Shown here: one piece after another, positions 17,443 to 26,213 of the stretch
Position numbering within the stretch: position 1 is the first letter of the stretch
Layout: each line of letters starts with the position of its first letter
Source of the DNA: Streptomyces sp. Je 1-369
GTDB lineage: Bacteria > Actinomycetota > Actinomycetes > Streptomycetales > Streptomycetaceae
Assembly: GCF_026810505.1 (NCBI RefSeq)
Contig: NZ_CP101750.1
Location: forward strand, 3,563,254 to 3,627,253
Length of the DNA stretch: 64,000 nt
Reading direction: 5' to 3'
The notes under the pieces: generated by a model
The model's input: only the letters and a program-made list of their open reading frames with translations
Told to the model about the DNA's origin: nothing
Database searches by the model: none
Position numbers and translations under genes: made by a program

Positions 17443-18593
17443 TCGGTGATCGTTCCTCTGAGGTAGCCGGCTGCGTGCCGGGCGCGGTCGAGGACCTCGT
17501 CCAGATCGTCGCCGTAGGTGTTCACGTGACCGACCTTGCGGCCGGGCTTCACGTCCTTGCCGTACATGTGGATCTTGAGCTGCGGGTCGCGGGCCATGCA
17601 GTGCAGGTACGCGGTGTACATGTCGGGGTAGTCCCCGCCGAGCACGTTGGCCATCACGGTCCACTTGGCGCGCGGGCGCGGGTCGCCGAGCGGCAGGTCG
17701 AGCACGGCGCGGACGTGGTTGGCGAACTGCGAGGTGATCGCGCCGTCCTGCGTCCAGTGGCCCGAGTTGTGCGGGCGCATCGCCAGTTCGTTGACGAGGA
17801 TGCGGCCGTCGCGGGTCTCGAAGAGCTCGACGGCGAGGTGTCCGACGACGCCGAGCTCCTTGGCGATGCGCAGCGCCAGTTCCTGCGCCTGGCCCGCGAG
17901 GTCCTCGGAGAGGCCGGGTGCGGGCGCGATCACCGTGTCGCAGACGCCGTCGACCTGCTGGGACTCGACGACGGGGTAGGCGACGGCCTGGCCGTGCGGT
18001 GAGCGGACGACGTTCGCCGCCAGTTCCCGCCTGAAGTCGACCTTCTCCTCGGCGAGCACCGGGACACCGGCCCGGAAGGGCTCTTCGGCGTCCTCGACGG
18101 AACGTACGAACCACACCCCCTTTCCGTCATAGCCGCCCCGCACCGTCTTCAGGATCACGGGGAAGCCGTCGCCGCCGTCCGCGGCGCCCTCGGCCGCGAA
18201 GGCGGCCGCGTCGGCCGGGTCCTTCACGATCCGGTGGCGCGGGCAGGGCACGCCGATCTCCATGAGCTTCGCGCGCATGACGCCCTTGTCCTGGGCGTGC
18301 ACCAACGCGTCGGGCCCCGGACGGACGGGGATGCCGTCCGCCTCCAGGGCCCGTAGATGCTCGGTGGGTACGTGTTCGTGATCGAAAGTGATCACGTCGC
18401 AGCCCCGCGCGAACGCACGCAGCGTGTCCAGGTCGCGATAGTCGCCGATGACGACGTCGCTGACGACCTGCGCCGCGGAATCCTGCGGGGTGTCACTGAG
18501 GAGCTTGAATTTAAGGCCGAGGGGGATGCCCGCCTCGTGGGTCATGCGGGCGAGCTGACCGCCGCCGACCATGCCGACTACCGGGAACGTCAC
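17439..18593 (-). CDS. purK: N5-CAIR synthetase (PurK)
   Basis: 384 aa, an ATP-grasp enzyme forming N5-CAIR from AIR, ATP and bicarbonate. The N-terminus begins with [17 protein letters not shown], the Gly-rich nucleotide-type loop; ATP-grasp features include [17 protein letters not shown] and [30 protein letters not shown] 18593 is preferred because it places the conserved loop at the very start; an in-frame GTG at 18623 would add ten residues encoded partly by a gatacc direct repeat, and neither site has a well-spaced ribosome-binding site. Overlaps purE by four bases. Confidence 0.94.
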   Translation of the reverse strand: MTFPVVGMVGGGQLARMTHEAGIPLGLKFKLLSDTPQDSAAQVVSDVVIGDYRDLDTLRAFARGCDVITFDHEHVPTEHLRALEADGIPVRPGPDALVHAQDKGVMRAKLMEIGVPCPRHRIVKDPADAAAFAAEGAADGGDGFPVILKTVRGGYDGKGVWFVRSVEDAEEPFRAGVPVLAEEKVDFRRELAANVVRSPHGQAVAYPVVESQQVDGVCDTVIAPAPGLSEDLAGQAQELALRIAKELGVVGHLAVELFETRDGRILVNELAMRPHNSGHWTQDGAITSQFANHVRAVLDLPLGDPRPRAKWTVMANVLGGDYPDMYTAYLHCMARDPQLKIHMYGKDVKPGRKVGHVNTYGDDLDEVLDRARHAAGYLRGTITE

Positions 18594-18817
18594 GCTCCCA
18601 GGGTATCGGCCGGTATCGGCCACCGCGGAACGGCCGGATCCCGCGCCCCGCGGCCGCTCCCGTCACAGGGGCGCCACAGTGTCCAGGTGCCCGCGAGCGC
18701 CCGCGATGGCCGCTGGTTAGCATGGCTGGGTCGACACGACCGAAACACCAATCCGTCGGCACGTACACGACCGGTACGAACGACCGGTACGGAATCGACG
18801 GGGGCTGGGGCGACACC

Positions 18818-19333
18818 ATGACGGAACGGGGCGCGTTGCGCGTGCGGCTGGACAGGCTCGGGCGCGAAGTTGCCAAGTTCGGGGCCGTGGGGGCGGTCGG
18901 CACGCTGGTCAACTTCGCGGTCTTCAACCTCGTGCGGCACGTCACCGACCTGCACGTGGTGCGCGCGAGCGTGATCGCCACGGTCGTCGCCATCGCCTTC
19001 AACTACGTGGGCTTCCGCTACTTCACGTACAAGGACCGTGACAAGAGCGGCCGCACCAAGGAACTCACGCTGTTCCTGCTGTTCAGCGCGGTCGGCCTGG
19101 TCATCGAGAACGGCGTGCTCTACGCGGCGACGTACTGGTTCGGCTGGGACAGCCGACTCCAGTCCAACTTCTTCAAGTTCCTCGGCATGGGCATCGCGAC
19201 GCTCTTCCGCTTCTGGTCGTACCGCAGCTGGGTGTTCAAGGCCCTGCCCGTGCGCGAGACGACGGTCGGGCATGCGGAATCGTTCCTGGAGGAGACGGAC
19301 GCGGACGAGAAGCCCGCGGTGCGGCGCCCCTAG
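18818..19333 (+). CDS. GtrA-like membrane protein
   Basis: 171 aa with four predicted membrane segments (about 20-38, 45-62, 83-102, 112-130) matching the GtrA/DPMS-associated family, which helps flip or handle polyprenyl-linked sugars. Family-typical blocks are FGAVGAVGTLVNFAVFNL, FNYVGFRYFTYKD and ATLFRFWSYRSWVFK. ATG 18818 follows a G-rich stretch; the open frame extends to 18722 without a better start. Divergent from purK. It may support glycosylation of the wall or membrane polymers implied by the LCP cluster, which is inference. Confidence 0.85.
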   Translation: MTERGALRVRLDRLGREVAKFGAVGAVGTLVNFAVFNLVRHVTDLHVVRASVIATVVAIAFNYVGFRYFTYKDRDKSGRTKELTLFLLFSAVGLVIENGVLYAATYWFGWDSRLQSNFFKFLGMGIATLFRFWSYRSWVFKALPVRETTVGHAESFLEETDADEKPAVRRP

Positions 19334-19354
19334 GGCCCGGGTCGGACGCCGCCC

Positions 19355-20632
19355 CTAGCGGATCGTCTTGTCGTCCGCTTCGGTGTCCGTGCTCCTCGAC
19401 AGCGGCGTACGGGACAGGAAGAGCCCGAAGACCGGCGGCTGGGTCTGGAGCATCTCCAGGCGGCCACCGTCCGCCTCGGCCAGATCCCGGGCCACCGCGA
19501 GGCCGATTCCCGTCGAGTTGCGGCCGCTGATCGTCCGCTCGAAAATGCGCGCCCCCAGATCGGCGGGTACGCCGGGGCCCTCGTCCGTGACCTCGATGAC
19601 CGCCTGATTGCCGGTGACGCGGGTACGCAGCGCGACCGTGCCGCCACCGTGCATCAGCGAGTTCTCGATCAGCGCGGCGAGGACCTGCGCCACCGCTCCC
19701 GGCGTGCCGACCGCCTCCAGGTGCCGCTTGCCCGAGCTGACGATGGCGCGGCCCGCACTGCGGTACGCGGGGCGCCACTCCTCCAGCTGCTGCTTGACGA
19801 CCTCGTCCAGGTCGAAGGCGACGGCGGAGCCCGTACGCGGATCGCGCGAGTTGGTGAGCAGCCGCTCCACGACGTCGGTGAGCCGCTCGACCTGCGCCAG
19901 CGCGATCGTCGCCTCCTCCTTCACCGTGTCCAGCTCCTCGGTGACGGTGATCTCCTCCAGGCGCATGGAGAGCGCGGTCAGCGGGGTGCGCAGCTGGTGC
20001 GACGCGTCGGCGGCGAGGCGCCGCTCGGCGGTCAGCATCCGCCCGATGCGCTCGGCGGAGGAGTCGAGGACGTCGGCGACACGGTCCAGCTCCGGCACGC
20101 CGTACCGCTTGTGGCGGGGGCGGGGGTCGCCCGAGCCGAGGCGTTCCGCGGTCTCCGCGAGGTCGGTGAGCGGGGAGGCGAGGCGGTTGGCCTGCCGGAC
20201 GGCGAGGAGTACGGCGGCGACGATGGCGAGCAGCGCGACGGCGGCGATGATCAGCAGGGTCCTGCCGACCTCGCGGGTCACGGCGGCCTTCGGCTCCTGG
20301 ACGGTGACCTTCTCGCCCTGTTCGCCGGGGCGGGTGGCGCTGATGACCTCGCCGCCGGGGCGGGTGCCGATCTGGATGGCCTTGCGGCCGGGGATCTCGA
20401 TGCGGGCGTACCGGTCGGAGGCGACCTGGTCGCGCAGGATGGCGCCGCTGATCTTCTCCTCGCTGATCAGGCGGCTGTCCACGATGCTGGCCAGCCGCAG
20501 CGCCTCGGAGTCGACGCGCTCCTGGGCGCTGCTGCTGATGGTCCTCGTCTCGACGATGACGAGGCTCACCCCGAACACGGCGATCACCACGAGGACGACG
20601 GCGAGGGTGGAGTTGATCAGGCGACGGCGCAT
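19355..20632 (-). CDS. Two-component sensor histidine kinase
   Basis: 425 aa. A first membrane segment at about 5-27, an extracytoplasmic sensor region of about 95 residues, a second membrane segment (about 125-145), then HAMP (to about 200), HisKA with the phospho-acceptor His212 in AADASHQLRTPL, and an HATPase domain with LIENSLMHG (N box), DEGPGVP (G1) and STGIGLAVARDLAEADGG (G2). The small external domain suggests an envelope or small-molecule signal. It is downstream of its response regulator on the same strand, separated by 116 bp that hold two copies of the dispersed repeat. Confidence 0.93.
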   Translation of the reverse strand: MRRRLINSTLAVVLVVIAVFGVSLVIVETRTISSSAQERVDSEALRLASIVDSRLISEEKISGAILRDQVASDRYARIEIPGRKAIQIGTRPGGEVISATRPGEQGEKVTVQEPKAAVTREVGRTLLIIAAVALLAIVAAVLLAVRQANRLASPLTDLAETAERLGSGDPRPRHKRYGVPELDRVADVLDSSAERIGRMLTAERRLAADASHQLRTPLTALSMRLEEITVTEELDTVKEEATIALAQVERLTDVVERLLTNSRDPRTGSAVAFDLDEVVKQQLEEWRPAYRSAGRAIVSSGKRHLEAVGTPGAVAQVLAALIENSLMHGGGTVALRTRVTGNQAVIEVTDEGPGVPADLGARIFERTISGRNSTGIGLAVARDLAEADGGRLEMLQTQPPVFGLFLSRTPLSRSTDTEADDKTIR

Positions 20633-20664
20633 CTACACAGTGTCGCGGATCCGGGTGCCCCGTC

Positions 20665-20706
20665 AGGGGCGCGGGGAGCTGCCCCGTCAGGGGCGCGGGG
20701 AACCGC
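20665..20706. repeat. Two inverted copies of the 20-bp dispersed repeat
   Basis: aggggcgcggggagctg (20665-20681) and aggggcgcggggaaccgc (20689-20706), each after ccccgtc, lie in the 116-bp gap between response regulator and kinase genes. They are slightly diverged reverse complements of the element at 408-427. Confidence 0.75.
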
Positions 20707-20748
20707 ACGAGCACCCACGTACGGAGCCGCCCCCCGCAGGAGTGCGGG

Positions 20749-21426
20749 TCAGCTCTTCTCGAAGCGGAAACCGACTCCCCGTACCGTAGCGATGTACCGA
20801 GGGTTCGCCGCGTCGTCACCGAGCTTCTTGCGGAGCCAGGAGATGTGCATGTCGAGGGTCTTCGTGGAAGACCACCACGTCGTGTCCCAGACCTCCCGCA
20901 TCAGCTGATCGCGCGTGACGACCCGCCCCGCGTCCCGCACCAGGACCCGCAGCAGGTCGAACTCCTTCGCGGTGAGCTGGAGCTCCTCGTCGCCCATCCA
21001 CGCCCGGTGCGACTCGACGTCGATCCGCACGCCGTGCGTGGCGGGCGCCTCCTTCGGCTCCGTGGCGCCGCGCCGCAGCAGCGCCCGGACCCGGGCGAGG
21101 AGTTCGGCGAGCCGGAAGGGCTTGGTCACGTAGTCGTCGGCGCCCGCGTCGAGGCCGACGACCGTGTCCACCTCGTCGGCGCGCGCGGTGAGGATCAGGA
21201 TCGGCACCGTGAGCCCGTCGGCCCGCAGCCGGCGGGCGACCTCCAGGCCGTCCATGCCGGGCAGCCCCAGGTCGAGTACGACGAGGTCGACGCTCCCTTG
21301 CAGGCCTGCGTCGAGAGCGGTGGGGCCGTCCTCACGGACTTCGACCTCGTAACCCTCCCTGCGCAGGGCACGGGCCAGCGGCTCCGAGATGGACGCGTCG
21401 TCCTCGGCGAGCAGTACACGGGTCAT
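20749..21426 (-). CDS. OmpR/PhoB-family response regulator
   Basis: 225 aa. The receiver domain has the acidic pair in LLAEDDASI, the phospho-acceptor Asp52 in VVLDLGLPGMDG, and the conserved Lys102 in DDYVTKPF. The C-terminal winged helix ends with the usual YIATVRGVGFRFEKS. It is the partner of the sensor kinase that follows on the same strand. ATG 21426 with the coding start MTRVLLAEDD. A long non-coding region separates it from the divergent peptide transporter, so the regulon cannot be inferred from location. Confidence 0.95.
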   Translation of the reverse strand: MTRVLLAEDDASISEPLARALRREGYEVEVREDGPTALDAGLQGSVDLVVLDLGLPGMDGLEVARRLRADGLTVPILILTARADEVDTVVGLDAGADDYVTKPFRLAELLARVRALLRRGATEPKEAPATHGVRIDVESHRAWMGDEELQLTAKEFDLLRVLVRDAGRVVTRDQLMREVWDTTWWSSTKTLDMHISWLRKKLGDDAANPRYIATVRGVGFRFEKS

Positions 21427-21897
21427 GGAGTGATGGTAGTCCGCAGTGGACAACGTCAGGGAGGTGATCGCACAGTGTGGGGGTGACCCTGCGGCTGTGG
21501 GAAGCAATTCTGTGAAACACCTTTGAATGTGTGCCGCTGGTTGCAGCGACACCTGTGATCCATCTCTCAAGTCCTTCCATATGCATCCCTGACGTGTCGT
21601 ATGGTGACCCAACGCCTGATGCACTACTCAAGGACCTTTGGCCCGCTGTGCGCGCCTTAGGTCTCTTTTATGTGCGGGCCGGCTTCGGCCAGCCTTGAAA
21701 GGAATGACCTGTGGTCGGGCCCTGCGCGCGAGGATGCGCCAGGGTGTGGATCCCGGAGTCACCGCCCCTCGCCTCTTTCGCGGGGTGAACTCCCCCTGGG
21801 CGTGGGGGTGGGCGGCCATGACGACGGTGCCGACCGCCCCCCACCGGGCGCGCTCACGCTCCTGCCGCGCGCGTCCCGAACCCACGAGGATCGACCC
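21427..21897. other. 470-bp divergent intergenic region
   Basis: No credible gene. It contains the imperfect palindrome gtgccgctggttgcagcgacac (split: cgctg at 21535-21539, cagcg at 21544-21548, flanked by gtg/cac), and a ggccggcttcggcc hairpin near 21676. Composition is less GC-rich between 21470 and 21610, where promoters of both flanking genes would be expected; no clear -35/-10 pair was found. Confidence 0.5.
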
Positions 21898-23394
21898 ATG
21901 GCGTCCAGCCTGACGAAGGACTCCGCCAGTACCCCTGGCTCCGAGAAGACCTTCTTCGGCCACCCCCGCGGACTGGCCACTCTCTTCATGACCGAGATGT
22001 GGGAGCGGTACAGCTTCTACGGCATGAAGGCACTGCTCCCGCTGTATCTGATCGCCCCCGGCGGCATGAACATGAGTGCCACGACGGCGACGGCGATCTA
22101 CTCCGTCTACATGTCGATGGTCTATCTCCTCGCCATGCCCGGCGGCTGGATGGCGGACCGCTTCTGGGGTCCGCGCAAGACGGTCGTCATCGGTGCGGCC
22201 GTCGTGATCCTCGGCCACATCACGCTCGCGCTGCCGAGCTCGGCCACCTTCTTCGCCGGTCTGGCGCTCGTCGCGCTCGGCTCCGGCCTCCTGAAGGCGA
22301 ACATCTCCGTGATGGTCGGCCACCTCTACAACGGTCCGAAGGACCCGCGCCGTGACGGTGGCTTCACGCTCTTCTACATCGGCATCAACCTCGGTGCCTT
22401 CCTCGCCCCGCTGTCCATCGGCACGGTCGGCGAGAACGTCAACTGGCACCTGGGCTTCGCGCTCGCCGCGGTCGGCATGGCCCTGGGCCTCGCCCAGTTC
22501 ATGATCGGCTCGCGTCACCTGAGCGCGCAGAGCAGCGTGGTGTCGCAGCCCGCGACGCCGCAGCAGCGCGCCTCGGCCCTGCGCAACGGCCTGATCTGGC
22601 TGATCGTCGCCGCCGCGCTCTACACGCTCATGGGCGTGACCGGCAACTTCGCCGACTGGGCCCTGATGCCGCTGATCATCGCGGGTCTGGTCATCCCGGT
22701 CACCGTCCTCGCCCGCATGAAGCGCGACAAGGAGCTCTCGCAGCTGGAGCAGTCCAAGCTGTCGGGTTACATCTGGTTCTTCGTGGTCGCCGCCGTCTTC
22801 TGGATGATCTACGACCAGAACGGCTCGACGCTGTCGATCTTCGGCAAGGGCTCGACGACGAACAACCTGCTCGGGTTCGACTTCCCGACCTCCTGGTACC
22901 AGTCGCTGAACCCGATCTTCATCATGGCGCTGGCCCCCCTGGTCGCCTCGGCGTGGCTGTGGCTGAACAAGCGGGGCAAGGAGCCGAGCACGGCCGTCAA
23001 GTTCGCCTCCAGCCTCACGCTGATCGGCATCTCCTTCGCGGTCTTCCTCATCCCGCTGATCGACACCGCCAACAACGGCGGCCGCGTCAGCCCGATGTGG
23101 CTGGTCTCGATCTACTTCATCCAGACCGTCGGCGAGCTCTGCCTCTCCCCGGTCGGCCTGTCGCTCACGACCAAGATGGCCCCGGAGAAGTACAGCGCCC
23201 AGATGATGGGTGTCTGGTTCCTCGCGGTCACCGCGGGCGACTCGGTGACGGGTCTGCTGACCTCGCCGCAGCTGGGCGTGGACCTGAACAATTCGGGGGC
23301 GGTCGCCGTCGAAGCGATCATCGCCGTACTGGCGGGTGTCGGGATCTGGTCGTCCCGCAAGAAGGTCAAGCAACTCATGGGTTCGGTCAACTGA
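21898..23394 (+). CDS. POT/PTR family proton-dependent oligopeptide transporter
   Basis: 498 aa with about 14 hydrophobic segments. The proton-coupling ExxER-type motif is EMWERYSFYGMKALLPLYL near residues 32-50, and the family signature appears in FTLFYIGINLGAFLAPL (about 160-176). These transporters import di- and tripeptides using the proton gradient. A gagga ribosome-binding site sits about 8 bases before ATG 21898. A strong terminator follows. The gene is single, divergent from the two-component system; with the cytoplasmic dipeptidase at 15.7 kb it offers an uptake-and-hydrolysis pair, although they are not linked. Confidence 0.93.
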   Translation: MASSLTKDSASTPGSEKTFFGHPRGLATLFMTEMWERYSFYGMKALLPLYLIAPGGMNMSATTATAIYSVYMSMVYLLAMPGGWMADRFWGPRKTVVIGAAVVILGHITLALPSSATFFAGLALVALGSGLLKANISVMVGHLYNGPKDPRRDGGFTLFYIGINLGAFLAPLSIGTVGENVNWHLGFALAAVGMALGLAQFMIGSRHLSAQSSVVSQPATPQQRASALRNGLIWLIVAAALYTLMGVTGNFADWALMPLIIAGLVIPVTVLARMKRDKELSQLEQSKLSGYIWFFVVAAVFWMIYDQNGSTLSIFGKGSTTNNLLGFDFPTSWYQSLNPIFIMALAPLVASAWLWLNKRGKEPSTAVKFASSLTLIGISFAVFLIPLIDTANNGGRVSPMWLVSIYFIQTVGELCLSPVGLSLTTKMAPEKYSAQMMGVWFLAVTAGDSVTGLLTSPQLGVDLNNSGAVAVEAIIAVLAGVGIWSSRKKVKQLMGSVN

Positions 23395-23408
23395 CCCAGG
23401 TGTCTTGA

Positions 23409-23443
23409 GGAAGGGCCGCTGCTCGGTGAGCAGCGGCCCTTCC
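23409..23443 (+). terminator. Strong hairpin terminator
   Basis: Perfect 16-bp stem ggaagggccgctgctc (23409-23424) / gagcagcggcccttcc (23428-23443) with a 3-nt loop, then gcgttctt. It starts 15 bases after the transporter stop codon. Confidence 0.85.
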
Positions 23444-23545
23444 GCGTTCTTGAAGGGTGCGAACAGAGGAACGTTCTGCCACCCGCACAGGTGGTGCGCG
23501 GAGGTTGCGCGGGAACGGACCGCCCGCGAGGTGCAACATCTCGCC

Positions 23546-24385
23546 ATGCCCGCCATGCGTCGTACGTTGCTCAGCCTGACCCTCTGCGGGGCGCTGCTGT
23601 CGTCCAGTGCCGCCGCCCAGGCGGCCCCCGAGCCCCCGGCCGGGCAGCTCTTCCCTTACGGGACGCACCCCCGCCAGAACATCACCGTGTACGGCGACGG
23701 CGGCACTCCGCTCGTCATCGTGCACGGCGGCTACTGGTCGAAGGACACCGACTGGAGCGGGTGGGCGCGGTGGTTCGCGGCGCGCGGGTTCACTGTGTAC
23801 GACACCGACTACCGCCTCACCTCGGACGCGGTCTGGCCCGCGCAGCGCGACGACGTCCTGGCGGCGCTGCACTGGGTCCAGCGGCGCGAGGACGGGCGGC
23901 GCCCCCTCGTGCTCGGCTCGTCGGCGGGCGGACACCTCGCGCTCCAGGCGGGCGCGTACGGGGCGGGGTGGGCGCGGGCGCGGGGCGTGGTCGCGCTGTC
24001 GCCGGTGGCGTCGCCGCAGCGGGCGTGGCGCGACGGGGCGAGGCCTGGGGCGTCGGCGGAGCGGCGGGCGCTGCGGAGGGCGGCGGTACGGCTCGCGGGG
24101 TGCGTGCCGGGGGACGGGGCGGGGCGGGTGTGCCGGGGGCGGTGGGCGGACCTGTCGGTCGCGTCCCACGCGTCGGGCGCGGACGACGCGCCGCTCCTCC
24201 TGATCCACTCGGCGGGGGACTTCGTGCCGCGCACGCACTCGTCGGAGCTGGCGAACGCGGAGCGCGGCGCGGGCCTGGGCGACATCACGGTCCGCACGGT
24301 GCCGGGGTCCGCGCACGGGGGCCCGCTGCTCCGGGGCCCAGGGATGGCCCAGTCGATCCTGCGCTGGCTGCGGGGCCGCGCGTGA
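23546..24385 (+). CDS. Secreted alpha/beta hydrolase
   Basis: 279 aa. N-terminal Sec signal peptide (MRR, then LLSLTLCGALLSSSAAAQA, cleavage expected near residue 26). The alpha/beta-hydrolase signature of carboxylesterase/lipase type includes the oxyanion HGGYW, the nucleophile elbow LGSSAGGHLAL (GxSxG), an acid in SAGDFVP and His in GSAHGG. It probably hydrolyses an ester or peptide outside the cell; substrate unknown. The middle is Arg/Ala/Gly-rich (residues about 145-200) and less conserved in appearance. Start ATG 23546 is used; ATG 23555 three codons later would also give the signal peptide. Confidence 0.82.
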   Translation: MPAMRRTLLSLTLCGALLSSSAAAQAAPEPPAGQLFPYGTHPRQNITVYGDGGTPLVIVHGGYWSKDTDWSGWARWFAARGFTVYDTDYRLTSDAVWPAQRDDVLAALHWVQRREDGRRPLVLGSSAGGHLALQAGAYGAGWARARGVVALSPVASPQRAWRDGARPGASAERRALRRAAVRLAGCVPGDGAGRVCRGRWADLSVASHASGADDAPLLLIHSAGDFVPRTHSSELANAERGAGLGDITVRTVPGSAHGGPLLRGPGMAQSILRWLRGRA

Positions 24386-24390
24386 CCCTT

Positions 24391-24840
24391 GCGGGCGGCG
24401 GCGGATTGCTCACGCGGGTCGACCTACACGCAACGCTCCCCGCACGGAGACGCCGCTCAGGGGCGCGGGGAACGGCGCGACAGCCCCCGACGGCCCGCGG
24501 GGACCATCCGGGGCCACTCCCCGCAGACACGGCTGCCTACGGCGGGACATCGGCGGCTGCGAGCGGCGGCGGGTTGCTCACGCGGGTCGACCTACACGCA
24601 ACGCTCCCCGCACGGAGACGCCGCTCAGGGGCGCGGGGAACTGCGCGACCAGCCACCGGCGGCCCGCAGAGACCATCCGAGGCCACTCCCCGCAGACACG
24701 GCTGCCCACAGCGGGACATCGGCGGCTGCGGGCGGCGGCGGGTTGCCCGCGCGGGTCGACCTACACGCAACGCTCCCCGCACGGAGGTGCGGTTCAGGGG
24801 CGCGGGGAACTGCGCGACCAGCCACCGGCGGCCCGCAGAA
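24391..24840. repeat. Three tandem ~168-bp units carrying the 20-bp repeat
   Basis: Units start at about 24391, 24559 and 24728 (period 168-169), the last truncated at about 24840. Each has ttgctcacgcgggtcgac, tacacgcaacgctccccgc, then aggggcgcggggaactgcgc (24459-24478 with one variant, 24627-24646, 24796-24815) and ggcccgcagagaccatccg-like sequence. The whole gap 24386-24866 is this array; it has no credible gene. It lies between a secreted hydrolase and a surface-protein operon that converge on it. Confidence 0.85.
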
Positions 24841-24866
24841 GAGTCCGCGCCCCGGCCGGCGCAGCG

Positions 24867-26213
24867 TCAGCGCAGGCCGCGCCGGCGGCGTCCAGGGAGG
24901 AACGTGAAGACCGCTCCGCCGAGAAGGATCACCGTCCCTGCGACGAGCCCGAGCGCACGCAACGTCCCGTTGTCGTCCGCCCCGGTCTCCGCGAGGCCGC
25001 CCCCCGAGGCAGCGCCACCCGACGACGCGGAGCCACCCGTCGCGGAGCCACCCGTCGCGGGCGAGCCCCCAGCCGTACCCGAACCCCCCGCCGCCCCACC
25101 CGGCTGCGCAGCCGTGTCGAGTTCGAGGGAGACCTCCGCCTTCGCCGGCGTACACGTCGTCGTCGTGCCCAGCGCCTTCACCGTCAGCACACCCGGCGAC
25201 AGCGTCGACTTCCCGTCCGCCCCCGGCTTGTACGTGCCGGTCAGGTCCGGAATCGTCATCGGGTCACCCGACTTGATCGGCTCCTTGTTGGTCGGCCCCT
25301 CCACATGCACCGTCCCCTTGTCCGCGCCACCAAGCGCGACCTCCATCGACGGCTTCACGGAGTCCGCGGGGATGTCGGCCGGGCTGTCCATCACCGCCTT
25401 CTTGAACCGCACGGTCAGCCCGTAACTCCCGCCGTCCTTCTTGGCGTTGATCTGGACCGGCGAGGTCGCCTCCTTGTCGCCGATGGGCGTCTTGCACTTG
25501 TACGGGGTCTGGACCTCCTTGCCGGGGAAGTCGGTCTGCCCGCCGCCCCCACCGGTGGAACCACCGGTGGAACCGCCGGAAGACCCCGCCGACGTACCAC
25601 CCGAAGACGAACCACCCGACGACGAGCCACCCGTCGAGCCGCCCGAACTGCCGCCCCCCGCCGTCACCTTGATCGTCGCACCCGCCCCCACCTGCTCCTT
25701 GGGCGCGCACTTCGTGTCCGTGGAGATCGGCTTGTTGACGTTGATGTCGTACGCGTCCGGCGTCAGCGTCACCTCGCCCGCCGCCGTCAGCTTCAGTTTG
25801 CCCTTCATGTCGGAGAGGATCATGGGGCTGTTCTTCTTGATGGGCGGGTTCTTGCGCTCACCCTCCACCTTCAGGTCGCCCGTCTGACCGCCACCCACCT
25901 TGATCGTGCCGGTCGGCTTCACCGTGTTCTCGCCGAGGTCCAGGACGTCCGGGTTCTTGGACGCGGCCTGCGTCGTCTTCCACACGACGTCGACCTCGTC
26001 ACCCACCTTCGCCGTCGCGGGCGCGGTGATCTCGACCTGGGTCGTGCCCTGCACGGGCGGCAGGTTGGAGATGGGCGGCGGAATGCACTCCGTTTTGTAG
26101 GCGACCGCGGCGGCCGCGGCGGCGTGCCCGGGGCCTGCGGTCAGCAGGATGCCCGCTCCGCCCAGCAGGAGCGCGACCGAGGCCGCGCCCGCTCTCCGTC
26201 GTTGCGTGATCAC
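24867..26213 (-). CDS. Cell-wall-anchored surface protein with LAETG signal
   Basis: 448 aa. Signal peptide (SVALLLGGAGILLTAGPGHA), two homologous extracellular modules of about 150 residues separated by a Gly/Ser linker (about 190-225), a long Gly/Ala/Ser stalk (about 370-405) and a C-terminal sorting signal: LAETG, a hydrophobic stretch (GLVAGTVILLGGAVFTFL) and a basic tail GRRRRGLR. LAxTG is the preferred motif of streptomycete class E sortases. Module 2 (YKCKTPIGDKEATSP ... TTTTCTPAKAEVSLELD) closely matches the protein at 28817-29557; module 1 has an equivalent Cys pair. Domain may correspond to DUF6801, tentatively. GTG 26213 overlaps the upstream gene's stop by four bases. Confidence 0.8.
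   Translation of the reverse strand: MITQRRRAGAASVALLLGGAGILLTAGPGHAAAAAAVAYKTECIPPPISNLPPVQGTTQVEITAPATAKVGDEVDVVWKTTQAASKNPDVLDLGENTVKPTGTIKVGGGQTGDLKVEGERKNPPIKKNSPMILSDMKGKLKLTAAGEVTLTPDAYDINVNKPISTDTKCAPKEQVGAGATIKVTAGGGSSGGSTGGSSSGGSSSGGTSAGSSGGSTGGSTGGGGGQTDFPGKEVQTPYKCKTPIGDKEATSPVQINAKKDGGSYGLTVRFKKAVMDSPADIPADSVKPSMEVALGGADKGTVHVEGPTNKEPIKSGDPMTIPDLTGTYKPGADGKSTLSPGVLTVKALGTTTTCTPAKAEVSLELDTAAQPGGAAGGSGTAGGSPATGGSATGGSASSGGAASGGGLAETGADDNGTLRALGLVAGTVILLGGAVFTFLPGRRRRGLR

Noticed and set aside
21628..23556. 642-codon minus-strand frame opposite the peptide transporter
   Set aside because: Shadow frame of a clear POT transporter; no ribosome-binding site or domain.
24391..24840. CRISPR-like direct repeats
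   Set aside because: Units are 168 bp with no unique spacers and no cas genes; they belong to the dispersed repeat family.
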